Shown here: in pieces, positions 6,512 through 16,050 of the stretch
Position numbering within the stretch: position 1 is the stretch's first letter
How the letters are laid out: each line of letters opens with the position of its first letter
NCBI RefSeq assembly: GCF_001456155.1
Contig: NZ_CP013293.1
Span: forward strand, 2,232,001 to 2,296,000
Source of the DNA: Chryseobacterium sp. IHB B 17019
GTDB taxonomy: Bacteria; Bacteroidota; Bacteroidia; Flavobacteriales; Weeksellaceae
Reading direction: 5' to 3'
Length of the DNA: 64,000 nucleotides
Position numbers and translations under genes: made by a program
Notes under the pieces: generated by a model
What the model was told of the DNA's origin: nothing
The model's database searches: none
Seen by the model: only the letters and a program-made list of their open reading frames with translations

Positions 6512-8245
6512 TTATTTGCTAATTTGGGAATATAAATTAACAATCTCTTTAAGAAGCGCCTCAATTCCTTCCTTAGATTTTACGGGTGCATACTTCTCAA
6601 TCTGAATTCTTTGGGAAAGATTTCTATACTCTTCAGCCGTTGCAGAGCCTTTATAGTTTTCCAGAAATTTTCTAAAGTCTTCTACAGAGCTTTGGAAATA
6701 CTGATTTCTAACTTCAGAATCCAACTCATCAACAACTTCGAAGAACTTCTGATAATCCTCATTGTCTTTAAGATTTTCTAAATAGCTGAAATAATCATTG
6801 ATATCAGTTTTTAATTTTTCGCGGATTTCTTCTTCCGTTTCAGCGATGGAACCTAAGGGTTTTGCAGGTACGGTTTCTTTAATTAATTTACGCTTTTTTT
6901 GCCAAGTCTTAAATAAAAGATAAGCTATAAATAATCCTATTAAAATACCGATATTGGTTAAAAGTATATTCCAATGGAATTTATTCTTTTCTTTTACTTT
7001 AAATGAGGTAGTTTTTAAAACTGGTGTATTTACCGTTTCTAGAAAATTATTGGTGTATTCGTTTACTTTTTCTACTGTTGTACGGGATTCAAGAATTTGC
7101 TCATGAGAAAAGGCATTTACAGACAGACTCTGCTGTCCAAGATCTACATATTCTTTACTTGAAGGATCAAAAAAGGCAAACTCTTCCGTTTTTATTACTA
7201 TTTCACCCGCTTTTTTCGGAATTATGATGTAATTGGCTAAAATCTCACCTTTCATTCCTGTAAGTCCAATACTAACTTTGGGAGTAATTTTTGGAGCAAA
7301 AACCTCATAATCAGGAGACGCAGCAATTTTAGGCAGCTCCATGTCCTTAAGATTTCCTTCGCCGCTTACTTTTACAACAACATTCATCGGCTTTGTAACC
7401 TCAGCTTTTTCTTTTGAAGCGTTGTAAACACTTACATTAAAATTCCCGACAGCATTTTTAAAATATTCCGGAGAACCTTCCGGAAGTTTTTTAACGTTGA
7501 TTTTTACTTTATTGGAAACAATCTTATTTTTATTAGAATAGGAATGCACGGATGCCGAAACGCCCGGAACTTCAATAAATCCGGCTTCATTCGGAAACAC
7601 CATGAATACTGCTAAAATTTGTGAAGCCATACTTCCATAATCGGAAGGATCGATCTCAGATTTCGCAAAACTTACAGGGTAAACATTCAGGTTGTCCTGC
7701 TCAGGCAGATGTATATTTTTCACCTTTCTGAAGTTATCCATATTTTTAGAATATACTTTCAGAACAGCGATTGTGGGCTGATCCTGGTATACATCACGAT
7801 CTTCAATCTCCATATTCAGGTAAACATCCTTTGAGGCATTATTGGCAACAGGCTTTTTTTCTATATCCTTTATAAAGATGTCGAACGGTTCCGTCTTGTA
7901 AATTTTATTATTGATCGTTACAAGGAATGACCCAACTTTTACTTTACCCTTTTGTTTAGGTTCAAGAGCAAGCCTTGTTATGGACTGAGAAATTACGGTA
8001 TTGGTGGCGGGATCTACATATCCGTTGCTCACGGAACCCGTTCCGATTATGTTAAATTTGGAAAAATCAGGTAATCGTAATGGAGTTTGCTGATTATAAT
8101 CGCCATCCATTTCAAGAACAATGGTAAGGTTGATAATGTCTTTTCCATTGTAGCTTGTTTTATCAGGAGTTACAGAAATATTTACCTGTCCGTAAGAAAT
8201 TACGGAAGTAAAAAGGAATAATATGTAAATAATTCTGCTCTGCAT
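6512..8245 (-). CDS. batD: BatD family protein (oxygen-tolerance operon)
   Basis: The 577-residue protein has a signal peptide and tandem immunoglobulin-like regions rich in beta-strand: VTPDKTSYNGKDIINLTIVLE at the start, then GNFNVSVYNASKEKAEVTKPMNVVVKVSGEGNL. One transmembrane helix follows near residues 428-447, then a charged cytoplasmic tail. BatD proteins act with BatA/BatB in aerotolerance of Bacteroides and in Leptospira oxidative-stress responses. The ATG at 8245 overlaps the TGA of the preceding TPR gene (TGATG); the TTG and GTG codons just upstream are less likely starts. It is the last bat gene of the operon. Confidence 0.88.
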   Translation of the reverse strand: MQSRIIYILFLFTSVISYGQVNISVTPDKTSYNGKDIINLTIVLEMDGDYNQQTPLRLPDFSKFNIIGTGSVSNGYVDPATNTVISQSITRLALEPKQKGKVKVGSFLVTINNKIYKTEPFDIFIKDIEKKPVANNASKDVYLNMEIEDRDVYQDQPTIAVLKVYSKNMDNFRKVKNIHLPEQDNLNVYPVSFAKSEIDPSDYGSMASQILAVFMVFPNEAGFIEVPGVSASVHSYSNKNKIVSNKVKINVKKLPEGSPEYFKNAVGNFNVSVYNASKEKAEVTKPMNVVVKVSGEGNLKDMELPKIAASPDYEVFAPKITPKVSIGLTGMKGEILANYIIIPKKAGEIVIKTEEFAFFDPSSKEYVDLGQQSLSVNAFSHEQILESRTTVEKVNEYTNNFLETVNTPVLKTTSFKVKEKNKFHWNILLTNIGILIGLFIAYLLFKTWQKKRKLIKETVPAKPLGSIAETEEEIREKLKTDINDYFSYLENLKDNEDYQKFFEVVDELDSEVRNQYFQSSVEDFRKFLENYKGSATAEEYRNLSQRIQIEKYAPVKSKEGIEALLKEIVNLYSQISK

Positions 8246-8988
8246 CACCAATCTTTCTCGTTGCTTTCGGGCATCGAATAAGAATTCTTGTTTAAGATTC
8301 TTCTGGCGGTTTCTTTTTCTTTATCGTTTACTTTATCGAGTATCTGATTTTCCAGATCTTTAGGCATTTTACCTTCATCATTTTGGTTTTTGCCGGGATC
8401 ATTTCCCTGGCCTTTTCCTTGATTTTGCTGGCCTTGTCCCTGATCTTGCTTTTGATCTTTAGGGTTTCCTTTTTGATCATCATTTTGTTGCTGGTCTTTA
8501 CCACCGCCTCCTTTACCTGAGTTATTCTGCTGGTTTTTCTTTTGTTGTTTTTCTTTTTCTTTCAGCTTGGCAATTTCATAGTTTTTTCTTGTTGCCTCAC
8601 TGTAAGGGTTTTGTTTAAGGGATTGCTTATAAAAATCCGCGGCCTTTTCGGGCTGGTTCATCTGCATATAAGCGTTCCCAAGGTTATGAAGAGCCGCTGC
8701 CTTATCCGGTAGTGTCTGAGAAAGTTTCTGCGCTTTTTCAAACTCAGCTTTTGCCTCTTCATATTTTTTGCTTTTATACAAAGCATTTCCTAAATTATAG
8801 TGCGCCGCAAAATCTTTTCCGTTTGCTTTTATCGCTTCCATGTATTTAGAAGACGCCCCATCATAGTTTTTACCGTTGAATTTTTCATTGCCTTCATAGA
8901 CAAGAGTCCTGTAGCTTTTTTGGCCAAACAGAAATCCCGAAAACGTAAAAGCAGTTATAAACGATAAAAAAAAGATTTTAGTATTCAT
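8245..8988 (-). CDS. BatC-like tetratricopeptide repeat protein
   Basis: The 247-residue protein has a signal peptide (start MNTKIFFLSFITAFTFSG), then about three TPR units at residues 25-140 (AAHYNLGNALYKSKKYEEAKAEF, AALHNLGNAYMQMNQPEKAADFY), then a very low-complexity Gln/Gly/Lys/Asn-rich stretch at about 150-215 and a charged C-terminus. TPR proteins occupy this place in Bat operons and scaffold BatA/BatB. The ATG at 8988 is preferred over the upstream in-frame TTG at 8997. The stop overlaps the batD start by one base. Confidence 0.85.
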   Translation of the reverse strand: MNTKIFFLSFITAFTFSGFLFGQKSYRTLVYEGNEKFNGKNYDGASSKYMEAIKANGKDFAAHYNLGNALYKSKKYEEAKAEFEKAQKLSQTLPDKAAALHNLGNAYMQMNQPEKAADFYKQSLKQNPYSEATRKNYEIAKLKEKEKQQKKNQQNNSGKGGGGKDQQQNDDQKGNPKDQKQDQGQGQQNQGKGQGNDPGKNQNDEGKMPKDLENQILDKVNDKEKETARRILNKNSYSMPESNEKDW

Positions 8989-9088
8989 TATGTGCAAAAT
9001 TATTCCTTTATATGTTAATAAACAGGTCCTTATTTGTTAAAGTTGGGTTAAAGTATTGATCAGAAAGTTGAAGGCAAAAATTTGAATA

Positions 9089-10096
9089 TTAAACGTTAAA
9101 ATCTCTTTTAGGATTAAAAATATAAATTAGAAAAAAGAAAAATATAGACACTGCTAAAAAATATTGATAATAATGATTAGCATTTTGAGATTTTACCAAT
9201 GTTTCGGATGATCCCATTTTTTTGCTTAATGCATCCATAATTCTGTCGGGTGCTTCATTGATATTATTCCCGTCTATATAGGATCCGCCTGTAGATTGCG
9301 CAATTTTTTTCAAAGCTTCTGTTTGCCGTTTGGAAATTACTGTTTGCCCGTTAATATCAGTTTTATAGCCCATTAATTGTCCAAAAACATACTCCGGAAC
9401 AGGTGCTCCTTCTTCAGTCCCGATTCCTACGGAAGTCACCATGATCCCTTCGCGGTTGGCCAATTTTATAGCTGCATCATCATTTCCTTCGTTGTCTTCA
9501 CCATCACTCAGCAGTACAACTTTTCGGGCATCTTTGCTTATATTTTTAAACTTATCAGCAGCACTCTTCATTCCATTTAAAAAATCGGTCCCCTGGATTT
9601 GCATGGTATTGGTTTCGATACCACTGATATATGTTTCCGCAGAATTATAATCTGTCGTCAAAGGCATAATAGATGTTGCCTGTCCCGCAAAAATTACGAT
9701 CCCCACCTTATCACTTTTCATTTTCTGCATTGTTTGGATCATTAGATTTTTCGCTTCTGTAAGACGGCTCGGATTAATGTCTTCCGCATTCATGGAATTG
9801 GAAACATCCAGCATAAAAATAACATTATTCAACCTTTGGTTTGATTTAATTTCCTCGGAACCGCTCAACAAATCAATAATTGAAAAAATTAAAAATAATG
9901 TAGCTATTAAATATAATGCCGGGAAAAATTTCGTAAAACCAGATCTTTTTTCAAATAAATTTTCGTGAAACTGGCTATCTGCAAAAATTTCTCTTTTCTG
10001 TTTTTTCCATTTTAAATATCGGATCAAAAAGAAAGCTAACAGCGGCAAAAGCAACAGTAACAACAAATACCAATAATTTCCTAAATACCAATCCAT
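9089..10096 (-). CDS. batB: BatB, VWA-domain membrane protein
   Basis: The 335-residue protein has two N-terminal membrane helices, a von Willebrand A domain with the MIDAS motif DVSNS (D97, S99, S101) and later TTDYN and LLSDGEDNEG, and a C-terminal helix near 312-328 anchoring the domain to the membrane. It overlaps the batA stop by one base (TAATG), so the two VWA partners are translationally coupled. In Bacteroides fragilis the Bat complex supports aerobic survival. The 100-nt gap to the TPR gene holds no clear promoter. Confidence 0.9.
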   Translation of the reverse strand: MDWYLGNYWYLLLLLLLPLLAFFLIRYLKWKKQKREIFADSQFHENLFEKRSGFTKFFPALYLIATLFLIFSIIDLLSGSEEIKSNQRLNNVIFMLDVSNSMNAEDINPSRLTEAKNLMIQTMQKMKSDKVGIVIFAGQATSIMPLTTDYNSAETYISGIETNTMQIQGTDFLNGMKSAADKFKNISKDARKVVLLSDGEDNEGNDDAAIKLANREGIMVTSVGIGTEEGAPVPEYVFGQLMGYKTDINGQTVISKRQTEALKKIAQSTGGSYIDGNNINEAPDRIMDALSKKMGSSETLVKSQNANHYYQYFLAVSIFFFFLIYIFNPKRDFNV

Positions 10097-11088
10097 TAAC
10101 TTAAAATTTTATACAATACCCATCTCAATGATGCATCCAAAAAGAGCATTCCCAACGCAATCCAAAGGAAAATTTTAAAATACTCCTGATAATTATATAA
10201 TTTGGAAACTTTTACATCAGTTTTCTCTAATTGGTTAATTTCATCATATACTTCTTCCAGGCTGCTGTTTGATGTCGCCCTGAAATAGGTTCCACCCGTC
10301 ATTTGGGCCACTTCCTTCAATACGGGCTCATCAATTTTCACTTCCGCTTCCGTGAAAACCAAATCTCCGAAAATATCCGTTTGAGTAGGCATCAGAGCAT
10401 ATCCATTGGTTCCAATGCCAATGGAATAAACTTTAATATTATTATTTTTTGCCAATTCTGCAGCAATCGCAGGAGGCATCGCGTTTTCAATCGTGTTGAC
10501 ACCATCCGTCATTAAGATGATGATTTTGCTCTTTGCCTTACTATTTTTCAGGTGATTCACCGCAACGGAAAGCCCTTCTCCAATAGCCGTTCCCGGTTGT
10601 AACTCTAAAGGATTTAAATTTTGCAATTCATCGATAACAACCTGATGATCAGATGTCACAGGAACTTTCGTAAAAGCTTCCCCGGAATAGGTCACCAAAC
10701 CTATCCGGTCATTCGGTCTTTTTTCGACAAATTTTATGGCAATATCTTTTAAGGCCGTTAAACGATCCGGTGTTAAATCTTTTGCCAACATACTCAAAGA
10801 AACATCCACAGAAAGCATGATATCAATCCCCTTTGTATCGTCTCTGTCTTGAGAAACGGTAAAAGTTCTTGGTCTTGCCATTGCAATAATCAACGCTGAG
10901 AGGATGATATATTTTGAAATTTTCAGGAAAAACATCACGGCCTGAATTCCACCGCTGTCACCCATATTTTTAACGGTCGGGACTTTGATTCCTTTCCTTT
11001 TCTGCCTGCTTGCATCCCTGAATAAAAGTGGGATGAACAGCAGAAAAAGTGCTAAAAACCACGGACTATAAAATTCAAAATTAAACAT
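10096..11088 (-). CDS. batA: BatA, VWA-domain membrane protein
   Basis: The 330-residue protein has the usual BatA layout: a membrane helix at about 8-24, another at about 58-72, a VWA domain with MIDAS residues D95, S97 and S99 in SVDVSLSM plus LMTDGVNTIENA, and a terminal helix at about 308-325. It starts inside the end of the preceding gene (8-nt overlap) and its stop overlaps the batB start. MoxR-associated VWA proteins are thought to act as metal-dependent chaperone adaptors in the envelope. Confidence 0.9.
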   Translation of the reverse strand: MFNFEFYSPWFLALFLLFIPLLFRDASRQKRKGIKVPTVKNMGDSGGIQAVMFFLKISKYIILSALIIAMARPRTFTVSQDRDDTKGIDIMLSVDVSLSMLAKDLTPDRLTALKDIAIKFVEKRPNDRIGLVTYSGEAFTKVPVTSDHQVVIDELQNLNPLELQPGTAIGEGLSVAVNHLKNSKAKSKIIILMTDGVNTIENAMPPAIAAELAKNNNIKVYSIGIGTNGYALMPTQTDIFGDLVFTEAEVKIDEPVLKEVAQMTGGTYFRATSNSSLEEVYDEINQLEKTDVKVSKLYNYQEYFKIFLWIALGMLFLDASLRWVLYKILS

Positions 11089-11977
11089 CCTTTCTCAAGT
11101 TTTCAAATTCCAAATCTTTTGATGATCTTTTCACAAATTCCCTGATATCAGCAAAATCTTTTTCCATAGTCTGCTGATCCGGAAAAGTTTTCGCGAATTT
11201 CACCAAATCACCTCTCAAAAATACATCTTCCACTACTCTTTCATTTTCTTGGGAAATGGTATTATTTTTCTTTATTAAATCAATCAAATCATCCGTCAAC
11301 AGTACATCTGCCGGCAAACGGTATTGTTTTGTGATAAATTTTCGTGAAATATCTATTAATTCAACATAAAATGAACGATAATTCCCACTTTCCACATATT
11401 TTTTCTTTTTAAGAGAATCGAGCTCTTTCAATGTATGATTCGTTGCGACGACAGGTGAATCTTTCGGTTTCCTGCCCCATTTTATAAATATTATAATCGC
11501 AATAATTAAAGCAATCAAAGCAATCGCAGCCAGAACATACCATTTATAAAGTTCCCAGTAATCCTTCACATCAAGCTTGACATCTTTATTGTTCATAATG
11601 TCATTGATCTGATCAGTTTTCTGGGCCGTATTAATGACGTCGATTTCGTAAGGAATTGTTTTTAAAACCCTTTGTCCTACCTTGAATTCAAGTTCAGGAA
11701 TAGTGAATTTTCCCTCCTCAAAAACTGCAAATTCAATTCTTCGATAATAGACATCCTGAGTTTGCGCGATACTGTCTTTTACTTCCTCAAAATGAAAAGG
11801 CAGCAGTTCGTTTTCGGGAGCCGCGGAAACTTTCTCGTTACGAAGATTATTAATCGTCACAACAATATGATTCACTTCTCCCAAAGCAATGGTTTTCTTC
11901 TCAACACTGGAAGAAAGGATCTGTGAAAAAGCATTTGCACAGAGTAAAAAACAAAATATAAATAGTAGTTTTTTCAA
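11081..11977 (-). CDS. Bat-operon membrane protein (DUF4381-like position)
   Basis: The 298-residue protein has a signal peptide ending near ANAFSQ, an extracytoplasmic beta-rich region (residues 20-120), one transmembrane helix at about 148-168 (YVLAAIALIALIIAIIIFIKWG) and a helical cytoplasmic domain. In MoxR-VWA operons this slot between the DUF58 and batA genes is taken by DUF4381/oxygen-tolerance-related proteins, and the topology matches. The assignment is by context rather than a clear motif. It overlaps batA by 8 nt. Confidence 0.7.
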   Translation of the reverse strand: MKKLLFIFCFLLCANAFSQILSSSVEKKTIALGEVNHIVVTINNLRNEKVSAAPENELLPFHFEEVKDSIAQTQDVYYRRIEFAVFEEGKFTIPELEFKVGQRVLKTIPYEIDVINTAQKTDQINDIMNNKDVKLDVKDYWELYKWYVLAAIALIALIIAIIIFIKWGRKPKDSPVVATNHTLKELDSLKKKKYVESGNYRSFYVELIDISRKFITKQYRLPADVLLTDDLIDLIKKNNTISQENERVVEDVFLRGDLVKFAKTFPDQQTMEKDFADIREFVKRSSKDLEFENLRKDV

Positions 11978-12059
11978 TTTTAATTAATCATTCAAAGGTT
12001 TAAAGTTCAAAATTTAAAGTTGTCACTAATTTCTAACCTCTAATATCTAACTTCTTAAT

Positions 12060-12923
12060 TTATTTCTTCTGAAAATAATTATACAACAATCTCGAATAAT
12101 CCGAACCTGTATTAATATTCATAAAGCTCGCCGAACTGTTGGCAAAATCCTCTTCCAAAGCCCTTAGTTTCTTCTTCTGAGCCTCTGCAAAAGTATATCT
12201 CCATCTTGCGCTGGAGGTGTTAGCCCACACTTGTTTCCCGGTCTCCGCATCATATAATAAGGTGTAGCCTACGTCCGGAATTTCATTATCTTTTTCATCG
12301 AAAATCCTCATTCCCAATAACTGATGTTTTTTGGACGCTACCCTCAACATTTTAGAATCATATTCGTCCTCAAAATCCGAGAATAGAAAAACCAACGATT
12401 TTCTTTTAAAAATCCCCATCATATATTCCATCGCTTTGTCGATTTTCGATTCTGCGGGGACGTAATCTGCCGTCAAAATATTACTGATAATCGAAAGAAT
12501 ATGTTTTCTTCCTTTTTGTGGCGGAATTACTTTATACACTTTATCAGCAAACAAAATCAGTCCTACTTTATCATTATTTCCCGCTGCTGAAAAGCCCAAA
12601 CTTGCGGCAATTTCTGCAACATATTCTCTTTTCAGCTGATTTTTTGTTCCGTAATCCATAGATGCTGAAATATCCACCAGTAACATCATTATCAGCTCCC
12701 TTTCCTCCTCCATTACTTTCACGAATGGCTCACGGAAACGGGCGGTTTTATTCCAGTCGATCCTTCGGATTTCATCCCCAAACTGATATGGCCGAACCTC
12801 CGAAAAAGTCATTCCCTGACCTTTAAAAGCACTGTGATATTGCCCCATCAAAGTAGCTTCCGACTTCTTACGGGTACGGATTTCTATTTGCTTGACTTTT
12901 TTTACAATATCTTTTATTTTCAT
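12060..12923 (-). CDS. DUF58 domain protein of the MoxR/Bat operon
   Basis: The 287-residue soluble protein has the DUF58 signature GMTFSEVRPYQFGDEIRRIDWNKTARF, followed by a VWA-like core with VDISASMDYGT and LFLFSDFEDEYDS. DUF58 proteins nearly always accompany MoxR ATPases and are thought to be MoxR clients or adaptors. The 58-nt gap to the GNAT gene and the 82-nt gap before the next bat gene contain only AT-rich spacer with CTAACTTCTAA-type words. Confidence 0.92.
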   Translation of the reverse strand: MKIKDIVKKVKQIEIRTRKKSEATLMGQYHSAFKGQGMTFSEVRPYQFGDEIRRIDWNKTARFREPFVKVMEEERELIMMLLVDISASMDYGTKNQLKREYVAEIAASLGFSAAGNNDKVGLILFADKVYKVIPPQKGRKHILSIISNILTADYVPAESKIDKAMEYMMGIFKRKSLVFLFSDFEDEYDSKMLRVASKKHQLLGMRIFDEKDNEIPDVGYTLLYDAETGKQVWANTSSARWRYTFAEAQKKKLRALEEDFANSSASFMNINTGSDYSRLLYNYFQKK

Positions 12924-12981
12924 TTAGGTAACAGGTTTTAGATTATAGTTAGCAGGAAACTCATAACTTATAATTTATAAT

Positions 12982-13434
12982 TTAAAACTCTATAGACACA
13001 TTAAACCATTCATCATCGAATTTCAGGTTGTATTTTTTGTAGAAATTAATGGCTGGCTCATTCCAATTCAAAACCTGAAGAACCATTCCGCTGTAATGGT
13101 TTGATTTTCCATGTTCCAGCGTTGCTTCAAACAGTTTTTTTCCGATTTGTTTTCCTCTTAAATTTTCCGTCACCACCAAATCTTCCAGGTATAATCTCCT
13201 GCCTTTCCAGGTTGAATATCTGTCGTAATACAACGAAATTCCTACAATTTCTCCATTAAATTCAGCTACAAAAGCTCCCCAAACCGGAGATTTTCCGAAG
13301 CCGTCTTCGATAAATTGTTCTAAGGTTAAGGTAACTTCATGCAAAGCCTTTTCATAATCTGCCAGTTCTTTGATCAATTCCAGCATTGGAGCGCAATCTT
13401 CCTGAACTGCCCTTCTGATTAACACCTCACTCAT
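12982..13434 (-). CDS. GNAT family N-acetyltransferase (SSAT/thialysine type)
   Basis: The 150-residue acetyltransferase starts IRRAVQEDCAPMLELIKELADYEKA, contains LYLEDLVVTENLRGKQIGKKLFEA with the acetyl-CoA-binding RGKQIGK loop, and ends with NWNEPAINFYKKYN. These are the marks of the spermidine/spermine or thialysine N-acetyltransferase-like GNAT group. The substrate cannot be told. It lies inside the Bat operon and its ATG overlaps the moxR stop (TAATG), so it is co-translated with the ATPase, an unusual position for this family. Confidence 0.88.
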   Translation of the reverse strand: MSEVLIRRAVQEDCAPMLELIKELADYEKALHEVTLTLEQFIEDGFGKSPVWGAFVAEFNGEIVGISLYYDRYSTWKGRRLYLEDLVVTENLRGKQIGKKLFEATLEHGKSNHYSGMVLQVLNWNEPAINFYKKYNLKFDDEWFNVSIEF

Positions 13435-14438
13435 TATGGAGCCTGAATTTTGGCTAAAATTCTATTGATGATTTCTTCTGATGAAATTTCTTCCGCTTCT
13501 GCTTCGAAAGTTAACCCAATTCTGTGTCTTAATACATCTTTCGCTAAAGATTTTACATCTTCAGGAATTACAAAAGCTCTTCCCTTCAGGAATGCGTATG
13601 CTCTGGAAGCAATAGCAAGGTTGATCGAAGCTCTAGGAGAAGCTCCGAAACTGATATAATTTTTAAGTTCCGAAAGACCATAATTTTCAGGATAACGAGT
13701 CGCAAAAACCATATCCAGAATATATTTTTCAATCTTTTCGTCAAGGTAAATCTGATTGATTAATTCTTTGGCATCAACAATATCCTGCAAAGAAATCACA
13801 GGTTTAATGTCAGGTTGGTGCGAAGTGGAAACCATTCTCATTACCGTTCTTTCATCCTCAAAATTAGGATAATCGATCGTACATTTCAACATAAAACGGT
13901 CACTCTGGGCTTCTGGTAAAAGATAGGTTCCCTCCTGATCAATAGGGTTTTGTGTTGCCAATACCAAAAACGGTTTTGGAAGCTTCATGGTTTCATCACC
14001 AATTGTCACTTGCTTTTCCTGCATAACCTCCAACAGAGCCGACTGCACTTTTGCCGGTGCACGGTTGATCTCATCCGCCAATACAAAGTTTGCGAAAACA
14101 GGACCTTTTTTTATTGAAAAATCATTGTCTTTAATATTGAAAATCATCGTTCCAACCACATCTGCAGGAAGCAAATCCGGGGTAAACTGAATTCTCGAAA
14201 AATCACCGTGAACAGCTTCTGCCAATGTTTTAATCGCCAACGTTTTTGCTAATCCGGGAACACCTTCCAAAAGAACATGTCCATTTCCCAAAAGCCCCAC
14301 CAAAAGGCGATCTATCATATACTCCTGACCAATAATAACTTTGTTGATTTCCTGTCTCAGAAGAGAAAATAAGTAGTTTTTTTCCTTTACTTTTTCCGTC
14401 AACTGACGAATATCTTCGGCTTGATATGTATCTGACAT
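13434..14438 (-). CDS. MoxR family AAA+ ATPase
   Basis: The 334-residue protein has Walker A GVPGLAKT (residues 59-66), Walker B VLADEINRAP (D122, E123), sensor-1 region LATQNPIDQEGTYLLPEAQSDRF and the MoxR lid with GASPRASINLA. MoxR ATPases act as chaperones that assemble or activate VWA-domain proteins, here BatA, BatB and the DUF58 protein. It is the first gene of the operon. Its upstream region (14439-14689) is AT-rich and faces the divergent DinB-like gene; no perfect TAnnTTTG promoter is seen. Confidence 0.95.
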   Translation of the reverse strand: MSDTYQAEDIRQLTEKVKEKNYLFSLLRQEINKVIIGQEYMIDRLLVGLLGNGHVLLEGVPGLAKTLAIKTLAEAVHGDFSRIQFTPDLLPADVVGTMIFNIKDNDFSIKKGPVFANFVLADEINRAPAKVQSALLEVMQEKQVTIGDETMKLPKPFLVLATQNPIDQEGTYLLPEAQSDRFMLKCTIDYPNFEDERTVMRMVSTSHQPDIKPVISLQDIVDAKELINQIYLDEKIEKYILDMVFATRYPENYGLSELKNYISFGASPRASINLAIASRAYAFLKGRAFVIPEDVKSLAKDVLRHRIGLTFEAEAEEISSEEIINRILAKIQAP

Positions 14439-14689
14439 AGTCTAATTTAAAATAATTGGTAAATTTCTAATAAATACTTGCATTAATCAACACAATTAAT
14501 GCCATATTTGAGTTAAAGTTTGTTAAATATTCCCGCATTAATGCAGGATTCAGAATACTTGAAACCTTAAAACATAATATGATTATGTATATTTTTCATA
14601 AAAATATATAAAATTTACTTTAATCCGGCATTTAAAAATTGTCATTTACAGTTTATTACCCTATTTTTGGTGATTAAAAATTTTGCAAA

Positions 14690-15163
14690 ATGAATTATCA
14701 TTTTCAAGCTCACAGACAGGTAAGAAAGAACCTTTTAGATATTTTACAGAATACTTCCCACGAAGACCTTTTGTTGATTCCGGACGGTTTTAACAATAAT
14801 ATTTACTGGAATATCGCGCATACCGTTGCCACTCAGCAGCTTTTGCATTATTACCTAAGCGGAAATCCTTTCAGAATTGATAAATACTGGATTGAAACTT
14901 ATAAAAAAGGAACTTTACCGAACTTAAATGTTCAGAAATCTGAAGTGGAAGATCTTGAGTTTTTATTAACGGAAACTTCGAAGATTTTAATGAAAGACTA
15001 TGACAGCGATTTTTTTTCGGATTATACGCCTTATACTACAAGCTTTGGAATGGATCTGAAAAGCATTCAGGATGCAATAATTTTCAATAATATGCATGAA
15101 AGTCTGCATTACGGCTATGCAATGTCTCAGAAAAGAGCAATTTTAGGAGAAAAAGGAAGATAG
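14690..15163 (+). CDS. DinB-like four-helix metal-binding protein
   Basis: The 157-residue protein has the DinB/YfiT arrangement: a starting helix FQAHRQVRKNLLDILQ, a first metal histidine at residue 44 in NIAHTV and a pair in MHESLHYGYAM near residues 136-142. This His triad usually binds Ni or Zn. Bacterial homologues include thiol-dependent transferases, but the specific reaction is unknown. It is divergent from moxR. Confidence 0.82.
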   Translation: MNYHFQAHRQVRKNLLDILQNTSHEDLLLIPDGFNNNIYWNIAHTVATQQLLHYYLSGNPFRIDKYWIETYKKGTLPNLNVQKSEVEDLEFLLTETSKILMKDYDSDFFSDYTPYTTSFGMDLKSIQDAIIFNNMHESLHYGYAMSQKRAILGEKGR

Positions 15164-15273
15164 TTGAAAGTGAATTTTGCTGCGCAAGTCAAAAGGTAAT
15201 TATGAATTTTTTACCATATAAATTGACTTCTAAAGTAAATTGACATTTAACAATTACTATTTAAAATAATAAA

Positions 15274-16026
15274 ATGACAGATAAAAAAGACGATTTTATT
15301 TTCGGGCTGCGTCCCGTGATTGAAGCAATTGAAGCGGGAAAAACGATTGACAAGGTCTTTGTGCAAAATGCATTGCAAGGCCCAATTTATGCTGAACTGA
15401 AAACAATTTTAGCTAAAAATAAAATCCGTCCCAATTACGTTCCTATTGAAAAGCTGAACCGTTTTACAAGGAAAAACCATCAGGGTGTTGTGGCATTCAT
15501 TTCGGATGTTCCGTTTCATAGAGTGGAAGATATTGTTCCTCAGTTATTTGAAGAAGGAAAAACTCCTTTTTTGTTGATTTTGGACAGACTGACAGATGTA
15601 AGAAATTTCGGAGCAATCTGCAGAACCGCAGAATGTGTTGGAATTGACGCTGTTATTATTCCAGAAAAAGGCGGTGCACCTATAAATTCTGATGCTATAA
15701 AAACTTCAGCAGGAGCACTTTACAATATTAAAATCTGTAAGGAACCGAATCTGGCTCACGTTGTAGATTATCTTCAACAAAGCGGAATATCAGTGTTTGC
15801 AGCGACTGAAAAGGCTCAGAAAATGATTTATGACGTCAATTTTACAGAACCTTGCGCTGTTGTAATGGGAAATGAGGAAACGGGTATTTCAAAAGAAGTC
15901 ATGCATCATGCAGACGAAAAAATAAAGCTTCCTATTGAAGGAAAAACACAATCATTAAATGTTTCTGTTGCTTGCGGCGCAATTCTATATGAAGCTGTAA
16001 GACAGAAGATTATGAAAATTAATTAA
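15274..16026 (+). CDS. rlmB: 23S rRNA (guanosine-2'-O-)-methyltransferase RlmB
   Basis: The 250-residue SpoU-class methyltransferase has an N-terminal substrate-binding domain (FGLRPVIEAIEAGKTIDKVFVQ) and the knotted catalytic domain with NFGAICRTAECVGIDAVIIP, VVMGNEETGIS and IEGKTQSLNVSVACGAILYE. RlmB methylates G2251 (E. coli numbering) in the peptidyl-transferase region of 23S rRNA with S-adenosylmethionine. The length and all three SPOUT motifs are standard. The 110-nt gap upstream is AT-rich spacer. Confidence 0.93.
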   Translation: MTDKKDDFIFGLRPVIEAIEAGKTIDKVFVQNALQGPIYAELKTILAKNKIRPNYVPIEKLNRFTRKNHQGVVAFISDVPFHRVEDIVPQLFEEGKTPFLLILDRLTDVRNFGAICRTAECVGIDAVIIPEKGGAPINSDAIKTSAGALYNIKICKEPNLAHVVDYLQQSGISVFAATEKAQKMIYDVNFTEPCAVVMGNEETGISKEVMHHADEKIKLPIEGKTQSLNVSVACGAILYEAVRQKIMKIN

Positions 16027-16050
16027 TTCGATAACATTAAAATTTAAACA

